Part shown: one piece after another, positions 1 to 7,417 of the stretch | Layout of the letters: every line of letters begins with the position of its first letter | Numbering within the stretch: the first letter of the stretch is position 1 | Assembly (NCBI GenBank): GCA_020634565.1 | Contig: JACKBN010000002.1 | Coordinates: 620,001 to 684,000, forward strand | Direction of reading: 5' to 3' | Origin: Ardenticatenaceae bacterium | GTDB taxonomy: Bacteria; Chloroflexota; Anaerolineae; Promineifilales; Promineifilaceae | DNA: 64,000 nt | The notes under the pieces: model-generated | Databases searched by the model: none | Told to the model about the DNA's origin: nothing | What the model saw: the letters and a program-made list of their open reading frames with translations, nothing else | Made by a program: the position numbers and the translations under genes

Positions 1-13
1 AGGGCATTAAGCA

Positions 14-70
14 AGAAATTCAACTTTTGCCTTTGCCAGAAAACAGCTGGATGCAAAAAGTTGAATTTCT
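14..70. repeat. Inverted repeat at window start
   Basis: A 17-base arm at 14-30 is complementary to 53-70, with one extra A in the right arm and a loop of about 22 nt. It may be the transcription end of a gene lying outside the window. There is no T-run after it, so an intrinsic terminator is not demonstrated. The rest of 71-128 shows nothing I recognise. Confidence 0.5.
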
Positions 71-128
71 GGAAACTTAAGCAGTTATTGATTGATGGGG
101 TGTGGAGTCACAGGGACATCTGATTCTG

Positions 129-162
129 CAACAGGCATCGTCAGAGATGACGGTGCCTGTTG
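129..162. repeat. Strong hairpin upstream of the first gene
   Basis: A 15-bp stem (129-143 with 148-162, one G-T pair) closes a GAGA loop. It lies about 50 bp before the start of the small membrane protein gene. There is no T-tract on the plus strand, so it could be an mRNA leader hairpin, a REP-like unit or the end of an upstream transcript. Confidence 0.55.
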
Positions 163-214
163 TATAAATGGGTAGAAGCAAGGGGTGATGCGTGGTTACG
201 AAGGCACAAAAATC

Positions 215-628
215 ATGAGCGGTTCGGGCGAACGAAGGTTTTCTGGTTTTGGGCTGTATGTGCTGTGGACGCTGGTGCTGATTTTGTTTTACGTGTTGGT
301 GGGGGCAGTTTTTAGTGTCCCCACGGTGAGGGAGCAAGGTGTGCCGCTGTGGCTAATTATCGGCCGTTTGCTGGTTTTGTCGGGGCTGTTTGGGGGATTG
401 GTTGGCGTTTTAACCGGGCAGGCGTGGGGCATTTGGCTATTTTTCGCGTCGGCGATGGTGATGATTCCCATGAGTGTGACCTACACTTATTACTTCTTGT
501 TGTTCAGTGAAGCAGGGTTTGAATTGACATCTGGCTGGATTGTGGGGAGTACGGTAAGAACGGCCGTTTTCGTCATGGTGATCGTATCGGTTGTGTTTTG
601 GTCAATGCGTTCGAAAAAGGGAAGTTAG
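215..628 (+). CDS. Small multi-pass membrane protein, function unknown
   Basis: This is a 137-residue protein when started at the ATG at 215, which has a GAAGG sequence 10 nt upstream. The in-frame GTG at 185 and ATG at 188 are alternatives, but the purine run there is too close. After a short polar N-terminus with basic residues (GERR) there are about four hydrophobic helices and a basic C-terminal tail ending RSKKGS. The positive tail suggests that the C-terminus is cytoplasmic. The next gene starts 3 nt after the stop, so the two are probably co-transcribed. I do not recognise a family. Coding is supported by the ACGGCCGT copy at 559, read as Thr-Ala-Val, and by the tight spacing. Confidence 0.7.
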   Translation: MSGSGERRFSGFGLYVLWTLVLILFYVLVGAVFSVPTVREQGVPLWLIIGRLLVLSGLFGGLVGVLTGQAWGIWLFFASAMVMIPMSVTYTYYFLLFSEAGFELTSGWIVGSTVRTAVFVMVIVSVVFWSMRSKKGS

Positions 629-631
629 CGA

Positions 632-2281
632 ATGGTGAATTGGGAGAGTAGAACCTGGAGATTGCTTCTAATTGGGCTGCTGGTTCTGTTATTTGGCTGC
701 AACCGCCAACAAGAGGCAGCCGACGAACCGCCGCCTTCTTTGATTGTGCAGCAAGCGGAACTGCGGGAGAACCCAGGGTGTAGCGGGCAATTTGTGGCCC
801 GATCGCTGCCCCATGTAACGGGAACGGCCGTTGAGCGAATCGGCTTCTTCTACAGCAACGGCGCGGGCTTAGCGGTCAACGATTTAGACAACGACGGCGA
901 CAACGACATTGTGCTGGGCAATCTGCTGGGCGAAAACCAGATTTTTTGGAACGATGGCGATTGGCGTTTCCGCCCCACGGTTTTGTTTGAAGGGAGTGCG
1001 CGGGCAATTTCGGCCGTGGATGTCGATGGCGATAGTTGGATTGACATTGTGGTCGCCACCCGCAGTGGTGATGTCCGTTTTTGGCGCAATTTGGGGGATG
1101 AGCAGTTTACGGAAGAGCGGCTTGTGGGCGTCACCGGCTATGCTTACAGCATGGACTGGGGCGACGTGGATCAGGACGGCGATCTGGATTTGCTGACCGC
1201 TTCTTATGACGCCTCTTTGGTCAAACAAAATCCGCTCTACCAGGAAGAGGATCGTGCGGGGGTTACCCTTTATTACCAGGAAAACAGCCAGTTTACAGGC
1301 ACCAGATTGGCAGACGAAGCCCAGGCTTTGACGGCTCAGCTGGCCGATTTGAATGCAGACGGCCGTTTAGACATCCTCGTTGGCAATGATTTTGACGTGC
1401 CCGATTACGTCTGGCTGAACACTGCTGACGGCTTTCAGGCGAGCCAACCGTTTGCCGCCACCACGATGAGCACGATGAGCTTTACCTGGGGGGATGTGGA
1501 CAATAACGGCCGTGCCGACCTGTTCGCTACGGACATGCACCCTTACTCCGAAGCGCCCGAAATTATGGAGCAGTGGCAGCCAGTGATGGACAACATGATG
1601 CACGACATGATGCCCGGCGATATCCAGCAGATGACCAACGTGCTGCAAATGTGGGGTGAGGATGGATCGGTGCAGGAAACGGCCGTTCAGCATGGCATTT
1701 CCGCTTCTGGTTGGACCTGGTCTAGCCAGTTTGGCGATCTAGATCAGGATGGCTTCCTCGATTTATACGTGGTCAACGGCATGCAGGCGATGGATAACTT
1801 TAGCCATCTGCCCAACGACGAACTCATTGAAGAAAACCAGGTGTACCGCAACGATGGGCAGGGCAATTTTGTCGCCATGCCCAGTTGGCGCTTGAACAGC
1901 ATCTACGGTGGCCGCAGCATGGTCCTGGCCGACTTCGATTGGGATGGCGACTTAGACATCGTCATCAACAATCTGCAAAAACCGGCGCAGCTGTTTGAGA
2001 ACCAGTTGTGCAGCGGCGAAAACCTGCTAGTGGACGTGCTTCAGCCTCAAACGTCGAATCCGTATGGCCTTGGCACGACCCTCATTTTGCACACCAGCAC
2101 CGGCAGCTACCAACGATTGGTTCGCGCCAGCAGTGGCTATCTGTCCAGCAATCCCAGCCGCACCCATTTTGGCTTTCCCGCCGACAGCGAACTGCAATCC
2201 CTGCAAATCATTTGGCCCGACGGCACGGAATCGGTGATTGACAATTTACAAAAGGGCAACTGGATGCGGATTACAAGATAA
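632..2281 (+). CDS. FG-GAP/VCBS-repeat lipoprotein with ASPIC/UnbV domain (CRTAC1-like)
   Basis: This 549-residue protein starts with a hydrophobic signal ending in the lipobox LLFGC, so it is probably an exported lipoprotein. At least seven Ca-binding loops of the form D-x-D-x-D-G-x-x-D-I/L recur, for example DLDNDGDND, DVDQDGDLD, DLNADGRLD and DFDWDGDLD. They predict a beta-propeller of VCBS/FG-GAP blades. The last 70 or so residues (motifs SSGYLSSN, HFG and IWPDG) match the ASPIC/UnbV domain that ends CRTAC-type proteins. Such proteins are thought to act at the cell surface in adhesion or carbohydrate binding, but no reaction is known. The gene follows the small membrane protein by 3 nt and precedes a PhyH-like enzyme. 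Confidence 0.88.
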   Translation: MVNWESRTWRLLLIGLLVLLFGCNRQQEAADEPPPSLIVQQAELRENPGCSGQFVARSLPHVTGTAVERIGFFYSNGAGLAVNDLDNDGDNDIVLGNLLGENQIFWNDGDWRFRPTVLFEGSARAISAVDVDGDSWIDIVVATRSGDVRFWRNLGDEQFTEERLVGVTGYAYSMDWGDVDQDGDLDLLTASYDASLVKQNPLYQEEDRAGVTLYYQENSQFTGTRLADEAQALTAQLADLNADGRLDILVGNDFDVPDYVWLNTADGFQASQPFAATTMSTMSFTWGDVDNNGRADLFATDMHPYSEAPEIMEQWQPVMDNMMHDMMPGDIQQMTNVLQMWGEDGSVQETAVQHGISASGWTWSSQFGDLDQDGFLDLYVVNGMQAMDNFSHLPNDELIEENQVYRNDGQGNFVAMPSWRLNSIYGGRSMVLADFDWDGDLDIVINNLQKPAQLFENQLCSGENLLVDVLQPQTSNPYGLGTTLILHTSTGSYQRLVRASSGYLSSNPSRTHFGFPADSELQSLQIIWPDGTESVIDNLQKGNWMRITR

Positions 2282-2326
2282 GTTTTCAACCACCAATTAT
2301 TCTTGTTCAATTCAAAAGGAGTTCCC

Positions 2327-3157
2327 ATGAAACCCACCGAAATGGAAACCTATTTATTCGATTTGCGCGGCTACATCATTCTGAAAAATGCGCTTTCCCC
2401 AGAGGAAGTGGCAGAAATAAACGGCGCCATCAACGCGCTTTTGCCGATGGAACATGATGAATGGGATGGCTACGTTCACGCCACCAACTTTGGCGCGAAG
2501 GACGGGTTGAACTTGCAGCAAATTTATGAAGGGGGCGAACCGTTTGAAAAGCTGATCGACCATCCTTCCTGGTTTGAAAAGGTGAAACATTTTGTGGGCG
2601 GTGAGGGCACGTTTGATGCGCTGCATGGGCCGCTGTTCATTGACGAGGCGTTTGCCAACGTTCGTCGCCCTGGTGAAGCAATTCCGCTGCACTCCGGCGG
2701 GCATGAAGGGGTGAAACGAACCCAATATCTGTATAAAAACGGCCGTTTCATGTGCGGCCAGGTCAACATTCTCATTGCTTTAACAGACATGATGCCGGGT
2801 GATGGGGCGACGATGGTCATCCCCGGCAGCCACAAATCGAACTTTGCCCACCCCCATTTTGCCCAGCATGATTGGGAGTCGGCCCCGTCGGTGGATGATG
2901 TGGAAGGGGCCATCGAAGCGAACATGAAGGCGGGCGATGCTTTGCTATTTGTCGATGCCATCGCCCACGGTTCCGCCAAACGCACCAATCCTGGCGAACG
3001 GCGCATCATTGTGTACCGGTACGGGCCAAGTTGGGGCCATTTCCGACATGGCTATGAAGTATCGCCAGAACTTTTAGCGCGCCTCACGCCGCAGCGCCGT
3101 CAAATTGTGTGGCCGCACAAGCTCAAAGCGCGGGTGCCGCAGGTAAAGAGGAGTTAG
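2327..3157 (+). CDS. Phytanoyl-CoA dioxygenase (PhyH) family protein
   Basis: This 276-residue protein starts at the ATG at 2327, which has AAAAGGAG 5 nt upstream. It shows the PhyH pattern: an N-terminal helix region, a PGDG turn, IPGSHKSN, and a distal His-Arg pair (H214 in AIAHGS, then R225/R226). These are expected to belong to an Fe(II)/2-oxoglutarate double-stranded beta-helix. The first metal site is unusual. At the position where HxD is expected, the sequence is L-H-S-G-G-H (H122), with no Asp or Glu two residues after the His. From memory a related bacterial subfamily has HGG-type motifs there, so this may be a family trait. The substrate is unknown. The next gene starts 4 nt after the stop. 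Confidence 0.85.
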   Translation: MKPTEMETYLFDLRGYIILKNALSPEEVAEINGAINALLPMEHDEWDGYVHATNFGAKDGLNLQQIYEGGEPFEKLIDHPSWFEKVKHFVGGEGTFDALHGPLFIDEAFANVRRPGEAIPLHSGGHEGVKRTQYLYKNGRFMCGQVNILIALTDMMPGDGATMVIPGSHKSNFAHPHFAQHDWESAPSVDDVEGAIEANMKAGDALLFVDAIAHGSAKRTNPGERRIIVYRYGPSWGHFRHGYEVSPELLARLTPQRRQIVWPHKLKARVPQVKRS

Positions 3158-3161
3158 GTTG

Positions 3162-4355
3162 ATGGGCTTTTTTAGAGGGGGCGCCTGGCGCACGTCGATT
3201 TTCATTTTGCTTGGCCTGCTTTTGACCGGTTGTGTGGTGCAATCTGTCACCGAGCCGCACACCTTTGACCCTGATTTGGAGCCGACGCCGGTGCCCACGG
3301 CCGTTTCCGTGGCCAAACCCATCTACACCGTCGCCCGAGGCACCGTCTCGCGGCTGCTGACGTTGAGCGGGCGGGTGGTGCCAGCGCAAGAAACGGCCGT
3401 TTCCTTTGGGCTGAATGGGGTGGTAACGGCCGTCTTCGTGGCCAATGGCGATCTTGTCGAGGCGGGCGATCTGTTGGCTGAGTTAGACACGTCCGCCTAT
3501 CTGGCTGAGTTGAAGCTGGCCGAATCAGCCCTGACCGTGGCCCAGGCGCGGGTAACGGCCGTCGAAACCCGGCAAGCCAACGACCGCCGCCGCGCCGAAA
3601 TTGCCCTGGAGCAAAAACAGATTCAGCTTGATTTTGCCATCGCCCAGGCTGGCGGCAACCCCACTGCCACGCAGCAAATGTCGATTGATTTGCTGGCGCT
3701 GGACGTGGAATTGGCCCAGCTCGACCTGGACGAATTAAACGCGGGCGTTGATCCGGCGCTGCTGGCCGAAGTGGATCAAGCCCAGCTCCGTTTGGAAGAG
3801 ATAGAAGCCCTCATCGCCAATGCCCAAATTGTGGCCCCCGTGTCGGGCACGGTGGTGCGGCTGTTGGTCGCGGCGGGGGACAATGTGGTGGCTGGAGAAA
3901 CGGCCGTTGCCCTGGCCGATCTCACTCAGCTAGAAATCGAATCCCTGGTGCGCGATGTGGATTTGCGCGAAATGGTCGAGGGCATGGCAGCCGAAACCAC
4001 CTTCGCTTCCCAGCCCGGCGACACCTACAACGTGACCCTTACCGCGCTGCCGCCCCCGTACGGCACGGCCGAAAATCTCGAAGAGACCACAGCCCGCTTT
4101 GCCTTCAATAATCCGGCCGATTTGGCCAACTTTGCCCTGGGCGATCGCCTGGTTCTGGAACTCATTGTGGCCCAAAACGACGATGCTTTGTGGCTGCCCC
4201 CCGCTGCCGTGCGTGACTTTCAGGGGCGCAACTTTGTGGTCATTCAAGAAGGGGATACACAGCGCCGCGTGGATGTGCAGCTGGGCATTGAGGGAGACGG
4301 CCGTACCGAAATTCTAGAAGGTGTCACTGAAGGCGACACTATAGTTGGTCCATAA
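3162..4355 (+). CDS. HlyD/MacA-type efflux adaptor lipoprotein
   Basis: This 397-residue protein starts at the ATG at 3162, with AGAGGAG 8 nt upstream; an in-frame TTG directly before it is less likely. The N-terminus is a lipoprotein signal with lipobox LLTGC. A first lipoyl-like half (ANGDLVEAGDLLAEL) is followed by an alpha-helical hairpin rich in Ala, Gln and Glu (about residues 110-215). A second lipoyl half (APVSGTVVRLLVAAGDNV) and beta-barrel segments follow. This is the membrane-fusion-protein architecture. It precedes an FtsX-type permease by about 130 nt, so a MacAB-like export or lipoprotein-handling role is likely. Five Thr-Ala-Val tripeptides come from ACGGCCGT copies. Confidence 0.9.
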   Translation: MGFFRGGAWRTSIFILLGLLLTGCVVQSVTEPHTFDPDLEPTPVPTAVSVAKPIYTVARGTVSRLLTLSGRVVPAQETAVSFGLNGVVTAVFVANGDLVEAGDLLAELDTSAYLAELKLAESALTVAQARVTAVETRQANDRRRAEIALEQKQIQLDFAIAQAGGNPTATQQMSIDLLALDVELAQLDLDELNAGVDPALLAEVDQAQLRLEEIEALIANAQIVAPVSGTVVRLLVAAGDNVVAGETAVALADLTQLEIESLVRDVDLREMVEGMAAETTFASQPGDTYNVTLTALPPPYGTAENLEETTARFAFNNPADLANFALGDRLVLELIVAQNDDALWLPPAAVRDFQGRNFVVIQEGDTQRRVDVQLGIEGDGRTEILEGVTEGDTIVGP

Positions 4356-4384
4356 TTGGTGCCTTTCCTGGATTTATAATCAAA

Positions 4385-4430
4385 GATTTCGCAGATTGAA
4401 AAGATAAAAATCTGGTAAATCTGCGAAATC
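4385..4430. repeat. Perfect 13-bp inverted repeat between adaptor and permease genes
   Basis: Arms at 4385-4397 and 4418-4430 are perfectly complementary, with a 20-nt AT-rich loop. The motif GATTTCGCAGATT resembles other intergenic repeats here with ATCTGCG words (49311-49362 and 58550-58583). It may form a hairpin in the transcript linking the two genes. There is no T-run. Confidence 0.6.
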
Positions 4431-4485
4431 TGTTGCTAAAAAGTTGATCGTTTGGCAAAGAGCCAAATTTTACCGCAAGAGATTG

Positions 4486-7326
4486 ATGATCATTTTTCAC
4501 CGAATTCGCACGGCTCTACTCATTACCCTCAAGCGTCTTTGGGCGCAGCGGAGCATGACGGCCGTTACCACTATCGGCCTCACTGCTGCGGTGGCCATCA
4601 TCATGGTCGTGCCCCTGTATGCCGATGCCGTTAGTTTTCGCATCCTCGAAGAAAAACTAAGCGAAGCCAGCGGCGAAAGTTCCCGCCCCTCCTTTGCCTA
4701 CATGTTCAACTACATCGGCTCCTGGGCCGGCCCACTGCAATGGGAAGAAGTTGAACCGGCCGACAGCTATTTGATGGGTGAAGCGTCCACGACCCTCGGC
4801 TTGCCCCAAGAACTGGCCGTGCACCACTTTGAAACTAGCCTCTACCAACTGTTCGCCCCCGACACCACCAATTACGACAACGACCAGCTAACGCTGGTGC
4901 GACTGAGCTTTGCCACCACCAGCCACATCGCCGACTACATCACGCTCAACGAAGGGCAGTTCCCCAACACCACCACCGATCCCAACGCACCGCTCGAAAT
5001 CCTCATCTCCCAAACCCTGGCCGACGAGACGGGCTGGCAGGTGGGTGAACAGTATGTGGCCTTCAACAACGAGGGCGAAGCGCAGTTTACCTTTCCAGTG
5101 CAGGTGGCGGGTATCTGGCAGCCCAATAATCCCAACGATGGCTTCTGGTTTTATGCGCCCTTCGTGTTTGATGATTTGATGTTGGTGGCGGAGGGGACGT
5201 TTAACGGCCGTATCGCCCCCACCCTCGACAACGAAATCAACCTGGCCACCTGGTATTGGATCATGGACGGCCGTCAGGTGGGCACCGATGATGTCAATCG
5301 TCTGATCAGCGGCGTTGGCCGCATTGAGCAGCAGCTGCAAAATCTACTGCCCGGCAGCTCCACCCTGCTCGCCCCCACCGACGAGCTAAATTCATACCGT
5401 CGCGACGTGGGTTCGCTCAGCGCATTGCTGCTGGCCTTCAACGTGCCGACGATTGGTCTGGTGTTGGCCTTTGTGGGGCTGGTGGGCAGTTTGGCCGCCA
5501 ACCAGCGGCGCAATGAGTTTGCTGTGTTAAGGAGTCGGGGAGGAACGGCCGTTCAAGTCATCACCATCGCCCTCCTCGAATTTTTGCTGTTGGGAGCCAT
5601 CGCTTACGTGCTGGGCACCGGGCTGGGGCTTCTCCTCACCCAAAGCGTCAGCCGCGCCCGCAGCTTCATGGACTTCTCCGCTGATGTTCCCCTGCGCGTG
5701 GCGCTTAATGGCGAAGCGCTGCAAGCGGGCCTTTTCGCCGTCATCCTGGCCGTCTTCGCCCAGCTCCTGCCCATCTTGGCCACCGCCCGCCACACCATCA
5801 TCAGCTACAAACTCACCCAGGCCCGCTCCTTGCGGCCTCCGTGGTGGCAGCGTGCCTGGCTCGATCTCATCCTGATCGCCGTCACCGCCTACGGCCTCTA
5901 CACGCTCAACCAACAGGGCAGCCTCATCGTTCAAACCGAAACGGGCGACCCTTTCCAAAACCCGCTGTTATTCTGGCTGCCCGCCATCACCATTTTTTCG
6001 GTGGCGCTCCTCTTTTTGCGCCTCCTGCCCTTCATCATGCGCCTGCTCACCTGGCTGCTGCAACAAACAAACAACGTCACCCTTTTGCAAGCAGCCCGCC
6101 ATTTGGCCCGCACCCCGCACCATTACAACACGCCCCTCATTTTGCTCATCCTCACCGTCAGCTTTTCGGTTTTCACCGCTTCTCTGGCCCGCACTTTGGA
6201 TTATTACCTGTACGACCAGGAATTTTACGCGGTTGGTTCCGATCTAAATCTGTATACGCCGTCTAACACCTTTGCGGGTATTGGTGGATTAGGCCAGGCC
6301 AGTGATGCTGAAAGCAGTTTCGTTTTTTTACCCATCTCCGAATATGAAACGATTGACGGCGTGCGCTCAGCAGCGCGGGTGGGCAGCTACGCCGCCGATG
6401 CCCACGTCGGCACAGACAATATTGATGTCAGCTATATGGGTATCGATCCGCTTGATTTTGGGCAAACGGCTTATTGGCGTTGGGATTTCTCACTCGCCCG
6501 CATCGGCACCTTGATGAATGGCTTGGGCAGCATCCCCGAAGGGGTGCTGGTTTCCAACAGCTTCCTGCGCCGCAACGGCCTGCGCGGCGGCGACAACATG
6601 CGCCTCACCGTTAATTTGGAAGGCGGCGAAATTGAACTGGAGACGCAAATCGTAGGTGTCTTCGACTATTTCCCCACCTGGAACCCTGATGAAGACGAGC
6701 CGCTGGTTGTGGGCAATTTGAACTATTTGTTTGAGCAAGCGGGCTCTGAATTCCCCTTCCGCGTGTTGCTCAAGACAGAAGGTCCTTTGTCTGAACGGGC
6801 CTTACGCGCGGCGCTCAATCAGCGGCAGCTGTTTGGCTCCTCATGGCAAGACCCCCAAGCAGCCATTGCCGCCGCGCTTTTACGGCCCGAGCGGCAGGGA
6901 TTGTTTGGTTTATTGTCGGTGGGGTTTATCGCTGCGGCTGCTTTAACGGTGCTGGGGCTGCTGTTGTACGCCGTCTTTTCTTACCGGCGGCGGTTGGTGG
7001 AGCTGGGGATTTTGCGGGCGGTGGGCTTGTCCGCGCGGAAGATGACGGCGCTGGTGGGTTGGGAGTTGGTGCTGCTGATTTTGTCGGGGGTGGTGCTGGG
7101 CACCGTGCTGGGCATTGGCGTGAGCCGTCTGTTCATCCCCTATTTGCAGATTGGCACCAGTACAACCGCCTTGGTGCCGCCGTTTGTGGTAGAAATTGCC
7201 TGGGATGCCGTATCACAGGTGTATGTTTTGTTTGTGATGTTGTTCATTGTAGCCCTGATCAGCCTGGTGCTGTTGGGCATGCGGATGAAAATTTTTATGG
7301 CGATCAAGTTGGGTGAGACGGTGTAG
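4486..7326 (+). CDS. FtsX/MacB-type ABC transporter permease
   Basis: This protein is 946 residues long from the ATG at 4486, with an AAGAGA run upstream; an in-frame TTG at 4444 would add 14 residues. It has an N-terminal membrane helix after an Arg-rich start, a large exported domain (about residues 40-310), and a first FtsX block of helices containing NQRRNEFAVLRSRGG. More helices, a second exported domain and a C-terminal three-helix FtsX block (YRRRLVELGILRAVGLS) follow. The duplicated layout matches large permeases of lipoprotein-release or MacB-like ABC systems that work with separate ATPases. Candidate ATPases lie downstream at 10762 and 13301, and a HlyD-like adaptor lies directly upstream. 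The substrate cannot be read from the sequence. Confidence 0.88.
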   Translation: MIIFHRIRTALLITLKRLWAQRSMTAVTTIGLTAAVAIIMVVPLYADAVSFRILEEKLSEASGESSRPSFAYMFNYIGSWAGPLQWEEVEPADSYLMGEASTTLGLPQELAVHHFETSLYQLFAPDTTNYDNDQLTLVRLSFATTSHIADYITLNEGQFPNTTTDPNAPLEILISQTLADETGWQVGEQYVAFNNEGEAQFTFPVQVAGIWQPNNPNDGFWFYAPFVFDDLMLVAEGTFNGRIAPTLDNEINLATWYWIMDGRQVGTDDVNRLISGVGRIEQQLQNLLPGSSTLLAPTDELNSYRRDVGSLSALLLAFNVPTIGLVLAFVGLVGSLAANQRRNEFAVLRSRGGTAVQVITIALLEFLLLGAIAYVLGTGLGLLLTQSVSRARSFMDFSADVPLRVALNGEALQAGLFAVILAVFAQLLPILATARHTIISYKLTQARSLRPPWWQRAWLDLILIAVTAYGLYTLNQQGSLIVQTETGDPFQNPLLFWLPAITIFSVALLFLRLLPFIMRLLTWLLQQTNNVTLLQAARHLARTPHHYNTPLILLILTVSFSVFTASLARTLDYYLYDQEFYAVGSDLNLYTPSNTFAGIGGLGQASDAESSFVFLPISEYETIDGVRSAARVGSYAADAHVGTDNIDVSYMGIDPLDFGQTAYWRWDFSLARIGTLMNGLGSIPEGVLVSNSFLRRNGLRGGDNMRLTVNLEGGEIELETQIVGVFDYFPTWNPDEDEPLVVGNLNYLFEQAGSEFPFRVLLKTEGPLSERALRAALNQRQLFGSSWQDPQAAIAAALLRPERQGLFGLLSVGFIAAAALTVLGLLLYAVFSYRRRLVELGILRAVGLSARKMTALVGWELVLLILSGVVLGTVLGIGVSRLFIPYLQIGTSTTALVPPFVVEIAWDAVSQVYVLFVMLFIVALISLVLLGMRMKIFMAIKLGETV

Positions 7327-7336
7327 GTATTGATTT

Positions 7337-7391
7337 AGTAATTAGGTAATTGGGTAATTGAATTACCTAATTACGCAATTACCCAATTACC
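7337..7391. repeat. Interlocking TAATTGGGTAATT inverted repeats
   Basis: The gap before lacZ holds nested self-complementary words. TAATTAGGTAATT pairs with its complement about 10 nt on, and GGTAATTGGGTAATT pairs with a second downstream copy. The block can fold into a long AT-rich hairpin. A similar style of tandem and inverted repeat occurs at 56733-56812. Confidence 0.6.
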
Positions 7392-7417
7392 AAACGACTA
7401 TCAAAAGAAGGAAAAAC

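Noticed and set aside
4444..4485. TTG start extending the FtsX-type permease by 14 residues
   Set aside because: No ribosome site; the ATG at 4486 leads directly into the first membrane helix.
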